From: Streptococcus gallinaceus
Lineage (GTDB): Bacteria; Bacillota; Bacilli; Lactobacillales; Streptococcaceae
Assembly: GCF_024170225.1 (NCBI RefSeq)
Contig: NZ_JALJXU010000004.1
Span: 62,001-126,000, forward strand
Length of the DNA stretch: 64,000 nucleotides
Reading direction: 5' to 3'
The number at the start of each line of letters is the position of its first letter. Position 1 is the stretch's first letter. Shown here piece after piece: positions 28,641 through 36,344 of the stretch. The notes below the pieces were generated by a model that worked only from the letters and a program-made list of their open reading frames with translations, searched no databases and was not told where the DNA came from. A program made the translations under genes and the position numbers.

Positions 28641-29234
28641 ATGTACGATTATATCAAAGGGAAATTAAGTAAAATTACTGCCAAGTATATCGTGGTAGAA
28701 ACGGGTGGTTTGGGCTATATTATCAATGTTGCCAACCCCTATTCGTTTTCAGACCAGATGCAGCAGGAGGTTCAGATTTACCTGCACCAAGTGATCCGTG
28801 AGGATGCTCACCTGCTTTTTGGATTTCATACAGAAGAGGAAAAAGACGTCTTTCTCAAACTGATATCCGTTTCAGGGATTGGTCCGACAACAGCGCTTGC
28901 GATTGTAGCAGTAGATGACAATGCAGGGCTTGTGGCTGCCATCGACAACAGCGACATCAAGTACCTCATGAAATTCCCTAAAATCGGCAAGAAGACAGCT
29001 CAGCAGATGATTCTAGACTTGGCTGGTAAGTTTGTCGAAGCACCGGTGGAAAATGGCAAAGCTACGAAAGCACTGGCGGCAGGCAACCAGGAGCTGGACG
29101 ACGCCATGGAGGCCCTACTGGCTCTGGGTTACAAAGCCGCCGAGCTCAAGAAAATCCGCACCTTCTTTGAAGGCACCAACGAGACAGCTGACAAGTATAT
29201 CAGCTCTAGCTTGAAAATGCTGATGAAGGGATAG
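28641..29234 (+). CDS. ruvA: Holliday junction helicase subunit RuvA
   Basis: RuvA binds four-way DNA junctions and loads the RuvB motor. The 197-aa protein has the N-terminal OB fold ([12 protein letters not shown]), two helix-hairpin-helix motifs (about 70-130: [13 protein letters not shown] and [16 protein letters not shown]) and the C-terminal RuvB-binding domain (about 150-197). It starts nine bases after lmrP with AAGGAGA upstream and ends two bases before tag. ruvB is not in the window. Confidence 0.97.
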   Translation: MYDYIKGKLSKITAKYIVVETGGLGYIINVANPYSFSDQMQQEVQIYLHQVIREDAHLLFGFHTEEEKDVFLKLISVSGIGPTTALAIVAVDDNAGLVAAIDNSDIKYLMKFPKIGKKTAQQMILDLAGKFVEAPVENGKATKALAAGNQELDDAMEALLALGYKAAELKKIRTFFEGTNETADKYISSSLKMLMKG

Positions 29235-29236
29235 CT

Positions 29237-29788
29237 ATGACTAGATGTTCGTGGGTAAAAATTGACAATCTCCTTTATGTTGCCTACCATGATAAGGAAT
29301 GGGGAAAACCTCTCCATGAGGAGCAAGCACTGTTTGAACTTCTTTGTTTGAAAACCTATCAGGCTGGTCTATCTTGGGAAACGGTGCTCAATAAACGTGC
29401 CGCCTTTCGTCAAGCTTTTCACAATTACGATATTAAAAAAGTCGCTCAAATGACGAACCAAGACTTGGATGCCTTACTAGACAATCCGTCGATTATCCGC
29501 CACCGAGCCAAACTATATGCTACCCGAGCCAATGCGCAGGCATTTTTGAAAGTACAGGCAGAGTTTGGAACTTTTGACCGTTTCATCTGGTCCTATGTTA
29601 ATGGTCAGCCGCGGGTAAATACCGTAGTAGATTATCATCAAGTACCAGCCCAAACAGCCCTCTCCCAACAAATCTCAAAAGACCTGAAAAAACGAGGCTT
29701 TAAGTTTGTCGGTCTCGTCTGCATTTATTCCTTTATGCAGGCAACGGGCTTGATTAATGACCATGAAGATGAGTGTGAGTGGAAGTGA
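29237..29788 (+). CDS. tag: DNA-3-methyladenine glycosylase I
   Basis: Removes 3-methyladenine from DNA. The 183-aa protein starts MTRCSWVKI with the zinc-binding Cys and ends with the His-x-x-x-Cys zinc ligands (NDHEDECEW). The YHDKEWGKPLH and LSWETVLNKR motifs are typical. It begins two bases after ruvA, closing the lmrP-ruvA-tag unit. Confidence 0.95.
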   Translation: MTRCSWVKIDNLLYVAYHDKEWGKPLHEEQALFELLCLKTYQAGLSWETVLNKRAAFRQAFHNYDIKKVAQMTNQDLDALLDNPSIIRHRAKLYATRANAQAFLKVQAEFGTFDRFIWSYVNGQPRVNTVVDYHQVPAQTALSQQISKDLKKRGFKFVGLVCIYSFMQATGLINDHEDECEWK

Positions 29789-29855
29789 AATTTACTCAAG
29801 AAAGAGTGGTGAAAATAGCTATTTTGCTATTTTTTTTGTTACAATGAAATCAATT

Positions 29856-29863
29856 TACGAATA
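29856..29863 (+). promoter_or_regulatory. ComX (SigX) box upstream of cinA-recA
   Basis: TACGAATA matches the streptococcal late-competence box exactly, 20 bases before the cinA ATG and preceded by a T-rich tract. A vegetative extended -10 (TGtTACAAT, 29837-29845) lies just upstream. Confidence 0.85.
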
Positions 29864-29883
29864 GTTTGTGTGAGGAGGTCAAG

Positions 29884-31065
29884 ATGAAAGCAGAAATCAT
29901 TGCGGTTGGGACGGAGATTCTGACAGGTCAGATTGTCAATACAAACACCCAATTTTTATCTGAAAAATTTGCAGAATTGGGGATTGATGTTTATTTCCAA
30001 ACGGCTGTCGGAGACAATGAAGAACGACTCTTGTCCATATTAGGGATTGCCAGTAAGCGGAGTGATTTAGTCGTGCTCTGTGGAGGGCTAGGTCCGACGG
30101 CTGACGATTTGACTAAGCAGACTTTGGCCAAGTTTTTGGAGAAAGAATTGGTATTTGACAATCAAGCTATGGAAAAGCTCGATCAATTTTTTGTCAGTCG
30201 TTCAGGTCGTCTTCGTACACCAAATAATGATAGGCAAGCTCAGTTGGTTGAGGGAAGTATTCCATTGCAAAATCCAACTGGATTAGCAGTTGGTGGCATC
30301 ATTGAGCAAGAAGGTGTTCGTTATATCCTCTTGCCAGGCCCACCTAGTGAATTAAAGCCTATGTTTACACAAAGTTTACAGCCCATCTTGGCTGAAAAAG
30401 GGAGTCAGCTTTATTCAAGGGTATTGCGTTTCTTTGGGATTGGTGAGAGTCAGCTGGTGACTGTTTTGGAAGATATGATTGAGAATCAGACAGACCCAAC
30501 GCTTGCCCCTTATGCAAAAATCGGCGAAGTCACCCTGCGTATCTCTACCAAAGCTAGTAGCTTTGAGGAAGCTACGGTCAAGCTAGATGCTTACGAGGCA
30601 GAGATTTTGAGTCAGGATAAGTTGACAGATTACCTCTATGGTTACGGCGAAGAAAATAGTTTAGCCAAAGTGATAGTGGCTGAATTAGCCTCTGCTGGGC
30701 AGACCCTTGCAGTTGCAGAAAACTTGACAGCAGGTTTACTACAGTATCAACTTGCCAGTGTAGAGACAGATACGACTGTATTTGAGGGCGGTCGAGTCCT
30801 TTCTGTAGCCCTTTATGGCAAAGATGCCGCTCAATCTCATGCAGACTTGATTCGCCAGCAAACAGGAGCTAGTCTAGGTTTAGCGCTCTTTGGAGAGTTT
30901 TTACCCTCAGCGCAGGAAAATCTTCAACGAGTTCGTCTTTCTTTGGCGATTTCTAGTGAAAAAGGCAGCCAAGCTCAGTCTGTTGATATAGGAGGATATG
31001 CCTTGCCACAACTAAGAGAAATTGCCTGCCTACATGCTTTGGACTATATGCGTAAGAGTTTCTAA
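29884..31065 (+). CDS. cinA: competence-damage protein CinA with degenerate C-terminal domain
   Basis: Late competence protein; in pneumococcus CinA interacts with RecA. The N-terminal molybdopterin-binding-like domain (about 1-170) is intact, with [14 protein letters not shown] and [12 protein letters not shown]. The C-terminal CinA/PncC domain is degenerate: it has AENLTAGLL where a deamidase normally reads AES-T-GG, and the TGIAGP-type motif is absent. The start is ATG 29884, with AGGAGG five bases upstream; an earlier in-frame codon is ignored. The 393-aa length is slightly short. It is driven by a ComX box and followed by recA 54 bases later. Confidence 0.93.
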   Translation: MKAEIIAVGTEILTGQIVNTNTQFLSEKFAELGIDVYFQTAVGDNEERLLSILGIASKRSDLVVLCGGLGPTADDLTKQTLAKFLEKELVFDNQAMEKLDQFFVSRSGRLRTPNNDRQAQLVEGSIPLQNPTGLAVGGIIEQEGVRYILLPGPPSELKPMFTQSLQPILAEKGSQLYSRVLRFFGIGESQLVTVLEDMIENQTDPTLAPYAKIGEVTLRISTKASSFEEATVKLDAYEAEILSQDKLTDYLYGYGEENSLAKVIVAELASAGQTLAVAENLTAGLLQYQLASVETDTTVFEGGRVLSVALYGKDAAQSHADLIRQQTGASLGLALFGEFLPSAQENLQRVRLSLAISSEKGSQAQSVDIGGYALPQLREIACLHALDYMRKSF

Positions 31066-31078
31066 ACGAGTAAAAAAA

Positions 31079-31087
31079 TGCTATAAT
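31079..31087 (+). promoter_or_regulatory. recA promoter, extended -10
   Basis: TGcTATAAT, in addition to read-through from the competence promoter of cinA. Confidence 0.6.
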
Positions 31088-31119
31088 AATTAAATTGAAT
31101 AGAAATAGGAGACATGATT

Positions 31120-32262
31120 TTGGCTAAAAAACCTAGCAAAAAATTAGAAGATATTACAAAAAAATTCGGCGATGAGCGTAAGAAGGCTCTGGATGACGCC
31201 CTAAAATCAATTGAAAAAGATTTTGGTAAGGGTTCTATCATGCGTCTTGGTGAACGTGCGGAGCAAAAAGTTCAAGTTATGAGCTCAGGTAGCTTGTCAA
31301 TTGATATCGCTCTTGGTGCAGGTGGTTATCCTAAAGGGCGTATCGTCGAGATTTATGGACCTGAAAGCTCAGGTAAGACAACTGTCGCTCTTCACGCAGT
31401 AGCACAATGTCAAAAAGAGGGCGGAATTGCAGCCTTTATCGATGCGGAGCATGCACTTGATCCAGCTTATGCAGCTGCTTTGGGGGTTAACATTGATGAG
31501 TTGCTCTTGTCACAGCCAGATTCAGGAGAACAAGGCCTTGAAATCGCTGGTAAGTTGATTGACTCTGGAGCGGTTGACTTAGTAGTTGTTGACTCTGTAG
31601 CAGCACTTGTACCACGTGCAGAGATTGATGGTGACATCGGTGATAGCCACGTTGGTTTGCAAGCGCGTATGATGAGCCAAGCTATGCGTAAATTGGGTGC
31701 GTCTATCAACAAAACAAAAACGATTGCGATCTTTATTAACCAATTGCGTGAAAAAGTTGGCGTTATGTTTGGTAATCCAGAAACAACACCTGGTGGACGT
31801 GCTTTGAAATTCTACGCCTCTGTTCGTATTGATGTTCGTGGAAATACGCAAATCAAGGGTACTGGTGATCAAAGGGATACCAATGTTGGTAAGGAAACCA
31901 AAGTCAAAATCGTGAAGAACAAGGTGGCGCCTCCATTTAAGGAAGCCGTTGTGGAAATCATGTACGGTGAAGGAATCTCACGTACGGGTGAATTGATTGA
32001 GATCGGAAGTAATCTCGGTATTATCAATAAGGCTGGTGCCTGGTATTCTTACAATGGTGAGAAGATTGGTCAAGGTTCTGAAAATGCTAAGAAATTCTTG
32101 GCAGATAATCCAGCTATCTTTGATGAAATTGATCGTAAAATCCGTATTCACTATGGTTTGATTGAAGAAGATGCATCACCTAGTGTTGAAGTAGCAGAAG
32201 AAGTTGTGGCAGAACAAGACTTGGTCTTAGACCTTGATGGTGGTATCGAATTAGAAGATTAA
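31120..32262 (+). CDS. recA: recombinase RecA
   Basis: ATP-dependent strand-exchange protein. Walker A is [12 protein letters not shown]-binding loop residues are in the [17 protein letters not shown] region, and an acidic tail ends [10 protein letters not shown]. Two starts compete: ATG 31114, only two bases after AGGAG, and TTG 31120, eight bases after it. The TTG gives [11 protein letters not shown], matching streptococcal RecA, and is preferred. The protein is 380 aa. It is part of the cinA-recA competence operon and also has its own promoter. Confidence 0.97.
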   Translation: MAKKPSKKLEDITKKFGDERKKALDDALKSIEKDFGKGSIMRLGERAEQKVQVMSSGSLSIDIALGAGGYPKGRIVEIYGPESSGKTTVALHAVAQCQKEGGIAAFIDAEHALDPAYAAALGVNIDELLLSQPDSGEQGLEIAGKLIDSGAVDLVVVDSVAALVPRAEIDGDIGDSHVGLQARMMSQAMRKLGASINKTKTIAIFINQLREKVGVMFGNPETTPGGRALKFYASVRIDVRGNTQIKGTGDQRDTNVGKETKVKIVKNKVAPPFKEAVVEIMYGEGISRTGELIEIGSNLGIINKAGAWYSYNGEKIGQGSENAKKFLADNPAIFDEIDRKIRIHYGLIEEDASPSVEVAEEVVAEQDLVLDLDGGIELED

Positions 32263-32268
32263 CCAACT

Positions 32269-32300
32269 GACCAGAGATTTTTCGGGAATCTCTGGTTTTT
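32269..32300 (+). terminator. recA terminator
   Basis: CCAGAGATT-tttcggg-AATCTCTGG stem followed by TTTTT. Confidence 0.9.
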
Positions 32301-32406
32301 GCTTGACAAAACGCTAAAAAAGTTATAAATAGGTCTCCAGACCGAGTTCATTTGTGATATAATGGTCTATAATGTATTTAGTATAGGTAGCAAAGGAGAT
32401 ACTACA

Positions 32407-32805
32407 TTGATTAAAATTTATACTGTATCTAGTTGCACGAGTTGTAAAAAAGCTAAAAATTGGTTAAATGCTCACCAATTATCTTATAACGAGCATAATC
32501 TTGGCAAAGAATCCATCACAAAAGAAGAAATTCTACGAATTTTGGCCAAAACAGAAAACGGCATTGCCAGCATCGTATCGTCTAAAAACCGCTATGCCAA
32601 GAGTTTGAACTGTGATATCGAAGAATTAAGTGTCAATGAGGTGATTGACCTCATCACGGAAAATCCTCGTATTCTAAAAAGTCCGATTCTGATTGACGAA
32701 AAACGTCTGCAAGTGGGCTACAAAGAAGACGATATTCGAGCATTTTTGCCTCGTTCTGTACGGAATGTTGAAAATGCTCAAGCGCGTATGCGAGCAGCTT
32801 TGTAA
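32407..32805 (+). CDS. spxA: Spx-family RNA polymerase-binding regulator
   Basis: ArsC-fold protein that binds the RNA polymerase alpha subunit and redirects transcription under oxidative stress. The redox switch is CTSC, with cysteines near residues 10 and 13. The start is TTG 32407: AAGGAG lies eight bases upstream and the product begins MIKIYTVSSCTSC, 132 aa, the standard length; the longer ATG frame runs back through the promoter. The promoter has an extended -10 (TGATATAAT) preceded by the palindrome GGTCTCCAGACC. Streptococci carry two Spx proteins; by its position after recA this is the one I expect to be SpxA1-like. Confidence 0.9.
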   Translation: MIKIYTVSSCTSCKKAKNWLNAHQLSYNEHNLGKESITKEEILRILAKTENGIASIVSSKNRYAKSLNCDIEELSVNEVIDLITENPRILKSPILIDEKRLQVGYKEDDIRAFLPRSVRNVENAQARMRAAL

Positions 32806-32814
32806 TGAAGTGAG

Positions 32815-32844
32815 CAGTCTGAAACAATCAGACTGTTTTCTTTT
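32815..32844 (+). terminator. spxA terminator
   Basis: CAGTCTGA-aacaa-TCAGACTG stem followed by TTTTCTTTT. Confidence 0.85.
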
Positions 32845-32863
32845 CCAAATGATGCCCTATCAT

Positions 32864-32877
32864 TGAAAGCGCTGATA
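32864..32877 (+). promoter_or_regulatory. cre-like site upstream of the ireB operon
   Basis: TGAAAGCGCTGATA matches TGWAANCGNTNWCA at 13 of 14 positions and lies nine bases before a TATAAT box (32886-32891). Confidence 0.4.
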
Positions 32878-32924
32878 AAATGTGCTATAATAGACTGTAA
32901 AATAGATTGAAGGAAGGTGTAAGT

Positions 32925-33191
32925 ATGGGATTCACTGAAGAAACAGTTCGTTTCCGTTTGGATGATGGTAATAAGCAAGAGATTAGTCAAACATTGACAA
33001 ATGTTTACAGCTCTCTAAATGAAAAAGGTTACAACCCTATAAATCAAATCGTTGGTTATGTATTGAGTGGAGATCCAGCTTATATCCCTCGTTACAACGA
33101 TGCTCGGAATCAAATCCGTAAATATGAACGTGATGAGATTGTTGAAGAGTTGGTTCGTTTCTACCTGAAAGAAAACGGGATTGATTTATAA
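32925..33191 (+). CDS. ireB: IreB family protein (UPF0297/YrzL)
   Basis: Small conserved protein of 88 aa beginning [15 protein letters not shown]. In Enterococcus its relative IreB is phosphorylated by the PASTA kinase IreK and limits cephalosporin resistance. The early Thr residues in EETVRF are where phosphorylation occurs in the family. A TTG further upstream is in frame, but AAGGTG five bases before ATG 32925 and family alignment favour this start. It overlaps ruvX by one base (TAATG) and is followed by the DUF1292 gene, the order conserved across Firmicutes. Confidence 0.9.
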   Translation: MGFTEETVRFRLDDGNKQEISQTLTNVYSSLNEKGYNPINQIVGYVLSGDPAYIPRYNDARNQIRKYERDEIVEELVRFYLKENGIDL

Positions 33192-33610
33192 TGAGAATCA
33201 TGGGATTAGACGTTGGTTCTAAGACGGTTGGGGTAGCCATTTCCGATCCATTAGGCTTTACAGCCCAAGGGTTAGAGATTATTCCAATTAATGAAGACCA
33301 AGGTGAGTTTGGGTTTGAGCGTTTAGCGGATCTTGTGAAAAACTATAAGGTCGATAAGTTCGTGGTCGGTTTACCTAAGAATATGAACAATACGAGCGGT
33401 CCTCGTGTCGAAGCCAGTCAGGCTTACGGCGATAAACTCATCGAATTGTTTGGTTTGTCAGTAGATTACCAAGACGAGCGTCTGACGACGGTTGCTGCGG
33501 AGCGGATGTTGATTGAACAAGCAGATATCAGCCGCGGAAAGCGTAAAAAGGTTATTGATAAATTAGCTGCTCAGTTGATTTTACAAAATTATTTAGATAG
33601 AACATTTTAA
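33191..33610 (+). CDS. ruvX: RuvX/YqgF RNase H-fold nuclease
   Basis: Putative Holliday-junction resolvase, also implicated in rRNA 5' processing. [20 protein letters not shown] carries the first catalytic Asp of the RNase H fold, and [13 protein letters not shown] the second acidic motif. It is 139 aa, and its start overlaps the stop of ireB. Confidence 0.93.
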   Translation: MRIMGLDVGSKTVGVAISDPLGFTAQGLEIIPINEDQGEFGFERLADLVKNYKVDKFVVGLPKNMNNTSGPRVEASQAYGDKLIELFGLSVDYQDERLTTVAAERMLIEQADISRGKRKKVIDKLAAQLILQNYLDRTF

Positions 33611-33620
33611 GGAGGCCACC

Positions 33621-33938
33621 ATGGCACACAATCATGAACACGACCACAATCACGACGAACGTGAGTTGATTACATTGGTTGACGACCAAGGTAATGAGAC
33701 ATTATTTGAAATTCTTTTGACAATTGATGGTCAAGAAGAATTTGGTAAAAACTACGTTCTCTTGATTCCTGCAAGTGCGGAAGAAGATGAAAACGGTGAA
33801 GTTGAAATTCAAGCCTACTCATTTATCGAAAATGAAAACGGTACTGAAGGCGACCTGCAACCAATCCCAGAAGATGCAACAGCAGAATGGGACATGATCG
33901 AAGAAGTATTCAACAGCTTCTTAGACGAAGAAGAATAA
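33621..33938 (+). CDS. DUF1292 family protein (UPF0473/YrzB)
   Basis: Acidic 105-aa protein with a His/Asp-rich N-terminus ([13 protein letters not shown]) and a DUF1292 core ([16 protein letters not shown]). The function is unknown. GGAGG before the ATG gives a strong start 10 bases after ruvX. It closes the ireB-ruvX-DUF1292 operon. Confidence 0.9.
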   Translation: MAHNHEHDHNHDERELITLVDDQGNETLFEILLTIDGQEEFGKNYVLLIPASAEEDENGEVEIQAYSFIENENGTEGDLQPIPEDATAEWDMIEEVFNSFLDEEE

Positions 33939-33945
33939 AAGAAAG

Positions 33946-33967
33946 AGCGGTTATACCGCCTTTTTTG
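33946..33967 (+). terminator. terminator of the ireB-ruvX operon
   Basis: GCGGT-tat-ACCGC followed by CTTTTTTG. Confidence 0.75.
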
Positions 33968-33990
33968 TTTTGTAGACCTAGGCGTCAAAA

Positions 33991-34020
33991 TTGACACTCT
34001 TTTACGTCCTATACTACAAT
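33991..34020 (+). promoter_or_regulatory. promoter of the 125-aa lipoprotein gene
   Basis: TTGACA (33991-33996), 18 bases, TACAAT (34015-34020). Confidence 0.7.
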
Positions 34021-34053
34021 AATAATTGTACAAATAGAAATGGAGGCTTGTAA

Positions 34054-34431
34054 ATGAAACGAAGAGGTTTAATTTTATTGCTCGCTGCAACAGCGATATT
34101 CTTGGGAGCTTGTGATGACCGTGAGGTAGGTCACTCAGCAGCTAGTAGCCAAGTCAGAAGTTCCCAGTCATCCAGCACTACTGCGACAGACATTGATGGA
34201 ACTTATATTTTGGAAGAGATGGACGAAACCAAGACTTTGACAATTTCCAAAGGGCAAGGTAGTTTAGAAACGCTTGAAAAAGATGGAGAAAAAGAAGTTG
34301 AGCAAGTGACGGTTGATACGGCTAAGAACCAACTCCGTATCGGCGAGGACTATCATACTTATCGGTTGGAAGGGGACAAATTAACCTTGACAGAAGACGA
34401 TGGAGAGGCTTCTATTTATCAGAAAAAATAA
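34054..34431 (+). CDS. hypothetical lipoprotein
   Basis: Short exported protein of 125 aa. A basic start and hydrophobic stretch end in the lipobox FLGAC (Cys near residue 20), so it is a membrane-anchored lipoprotein. A Ser-rich linker (about 30-45) leads to a small, mostly beta, lipocalin-like or DUF4923/DUF4767-like domain (DGTYILEEMDETKTLTISKG). No named family is certain. It has its own promoter, GGAGG before the ATG, and a terminator, making it a single-gene unit. Confidence 0.82.
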   Translation: MKRRGLILLLAATAIFLGACDDREVGHSAASSQVRSSQSSSTTATDIDGTYILEEMDETKTLTISKGQGSLETLEKDGEKEVEQVTVDTAKNQLRIGEDYHTYRLEGDKLTLTEDDGEASIYQKK

Positions 34432-34433
34432 GG

Positions 34434-34455
34434 GCTGCCTTCGGGCAGTTTTTTT
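34434..34455 (+). terminator. terminator after the lipoprotein gene
   Basis: CTGCCT-tc-GGGCAG stem followed by TTTTTTT. Confidence 0.85.
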
Positions 34456-34468
34456 CGAATAAATAGGT

Positions 34469-34579
34469 ATGAAGAGTGAACAAAAGACAAATAAAGAAGA
34501 GTATCCTGGGAAGAAATGGCTAACTTTCCGTGAATTGGAGCGCTATGCTAAATTGCATCTCAAATCAGAGAGAAAATGA
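34469..34579 (+). CDS. possible 36-aa basic peptide
   Basis: A short open frame (MKSEQKTNKEEYPGKKW...KSERK) between a terminator and the next gene. It is 36 aa, charged, with a coding-like composition, but the ribosome site (TAGG one base before the ATG) is poor and no promoter is clear. It could be a real small protein, a gene remnant, or chance. Confidence 0.3.
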   Translation: MKSEQKTNKEEYPGKKWLTFRELERYAKLHLKSERK

Positions 34580-34630
34580 CAGACATCAGACTTTTTGGTA
34601 TAATGAATTCATTACACCAAGGAGAGTAAC

Positions 34631-36193
34631 ATGACAGAAATCGATACAGTAGGAACAGAAAATCTGTCCAGACGTTCACAGAAAAGAGGACGACGTCGTC
34701 GTGAGACAGTTGAATCTGAATCTTTTAATCATGAATTTAAGAAAAATCTAGTACCGGGTCGCTTTTTTCCGGCTCTACTATGGAGTCTCATCCTTAGTTT
34801 TTTGAGTGTGGGCAATCCTTTATTTACAGGATTGGCTAATAATCTTCAGACTCATACCCTGTATGCGGGAATGGCTATGAAAGCCGGTCAGAGTCCCTAC
34901 GGAGACTTCTTCAGTAACAATGGTCTTCTGTACCATCTGTTGACTTTCTTAGGCACGTTTCTAGGAAATCCACTGGTGCTCGTCGGATTACAGTTTATCG
35001 CCTTGGTGATCGCGGGTGTCTACTTCTACAAATTAATGGCCTATTTTAGCCAAAGCCGTGAAACGGCCACTCAGTTGAGTGTGTGGTTTTACCTGTTTGT
35101 ACTGGCCTTGGGCTTTGGTGGTCTCTATGCAACCATTTTTGCCTTGCCATTTGTGTTGACCAGCCTTTGGTTTTTGGTTCGTTATTTTGAAAATGCGGTG
35201 CGGGACGAGGCTTTCATCCTGTACGGAATTGATGCAGCCTTGGTCTTCATGATTTATCCAAAGAGTGTGATCTTGTGGATTGTGGCGAGCTTAGTTTTAT
35301 TCGTTTACAATATTCGCTATGGTCGTAAAGCGCGCGCTGTCTACCAATTTTTGGCAAGTTTATTTGGCTTCTTACTTATAATATACTCTGTTGGTTACTA
35401 TACCTTCGTGAAGCAGATATTGGGTGTGGCCATCTCTCAGACATTCTTTTACAATCTGCAGTTGAATTTCATGTCTGCAACGATATTGTGGGTTGCAGGG
35501 ATTGTCTTGTTGATCTTGTTCCTGACTGGCTTCCTGAAGAATTTTATCATGGCCTTGGCTTCTATGGCGTCTGGTAAGCATTTGGCTATCAAGATGGTTG
35601 TTATTTTAACCTTCTTGGTGCAAATTGTCTTTATTTTAGGCAATCCAGTGATTGATTTGAGTCAATTTATTTTATTGTTGCCTTGTGGTTTTGTCATGGC
35701 CCTTTCCTCTGTGGAGGAGAAAAAGGAAAGTCTTGATCTGGAAGAGTTGATGATTGAGGAGGAAGAAAAGCCTGCTCCCTACAGCTATCTTCGCTCACAA
35801 TTTTTCCTTCCGATACTCGTGTGCTTGTTTATCCCAATGCAGCCAGTTTTGGCATTTGCCTTGGACGGTCAAGTGGCGAAGGAACGTACAGAGGTGGCCA
35901 GCTACATTAAGACTCATGCGGATAAAGATGCGGAGATTTACAGCTGGGATAACAGTGCGGAGGTCTATCTTGATTCAGGTCATCTTTCATCCTCTCGGTT
36001 TATTGCTGCCCAGCCATATTTGACAAATGAGGCTAAAACTGCTTTTGATTATGATTTGAACAATGGCAAGGCACAATATGTGGTGGTCAATAAAGGGATT
36101 TCCTTGCCAGAAAAACTCAAATCTGTCTTGCAGGATAACTACGAAAAAGAGGACTTAAGCACCTCACATCTTACGCTTTATAAAAAGAAATAA
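34631..36193 (+). CDS. polytopic membrane protein, probable GT-C type glycosyltransferase
   Basis: 520-aa membrane protein with a basic cytoplasmic N-terminus (SRRSQKRGRRRRE) and about 10-12 hydrophobic segments. The first external loop reads AGQSPYGDFFSNNG, like the acidic loop motif of dolichyl-phosphate-mannose-type GT-C enzymes. A C-terminal extracytoplasmic part (about 410-520) has a mixed alpha/beta look (YIKTHADKDAEIYSWDNSA). This fits a lipid-phosphosugar glycosyltransferase that modifies surface polymers; substrate and partner are unknown. It is a single-gene unit with a GGAGAG site and a terminator at about 36199-36224. Confidence 0.7.
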   Translation: MTEIDTVGTENLSRRSQKRGRRRRETVESESFNHEFKKNLVPGRFFPALLWSLILSFLSVGNPLFTGLANNLQTHTLYAGMAMKAGQSPYGDFFSNNGLLYHLLTFLGTFLGNPLVLVGLQFIALVIAGVYFYKLMAYFSQSRETATQLSVWFYLFVLALGFGGLYATIFALPFVLTSLWFLVRYFENAVRDEAFILYGIDAALVFMIYPKSVILWIVASLVLFVYNIRYGRKARAVYQFLASLFGFLLIIYSVGYYTFVKQILGVAISQTFFYNLQLNFMSATILWVAGIVLLILFLTGFLKNFIMALASMASGKHLAIKMVVILTFLVQIVFILGNPVIDLSQFILLLPCGFVMALSSVEEKKESLDLEELMIEEEEKPAPYSYLRSQFFLPILVCLFIPMQPVLAFALDGQVAKERTEVASYIKTHADKDAEIYSWDNSAEVYLDSGHLSSSRFIAAQPYLTNEAKTAFDYDLNNGKAQYVVVNKGISLPEKLKSVLQDNYEKEDLSTSHLTLYKKK

Positions 36194-36198
36194 GTGAA

Positions 36199-36224
36199 AA
36201 AGGCTGTGAAAACAGTCTTTTCTT
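36199..36224 (+). terminator. terminator after the GT-C-like gene
   Basis: AAAGGCTGT-gaaa-ACAGTCTTTT, then CTTTTAT. Confidence 0.65.
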
Positions 36225-36236
36225 TTATATTTGCAA

Positions 36237-36252
36237 TTCCTATATATTGTAT
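36237..36252 (+). promoter_or_regulatory. NrdR box 1 upstream of nrdD
   Basis: TTCCTATATATTGTAT fits the core CWATATATWG of the NrdR consensus. Paired with the box at 36278. Confidence 0.7.
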
Positions 36253-36277
36253 AAAATATTTATTTTTTATTTTTTTT

Positions 36278-36293
36278 ACACAATATATTGATT
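36278..36293 (+). promoter_or_regulatory. NrdR box 2 upstream of nrdD
   Basis: ACACAATATATTGATT matches the NrdR consensus closely. Its distance from box 1 is 41 bases start to start, close to four helical turns. Confidence 0.75.
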
Positions 36294-36344
36294 TATTTTT
36301 TTAAAGTGGTAGACTAGATATCAGTAAGTTAAAGGAGAAATGAT

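Noticed and set aside
34451-34460. TTCGAATA, a possible ComX box variant before the 36-aa frame
   Set aside because: It arises from the T run of the preceding terminator and differs from TACGAATA.
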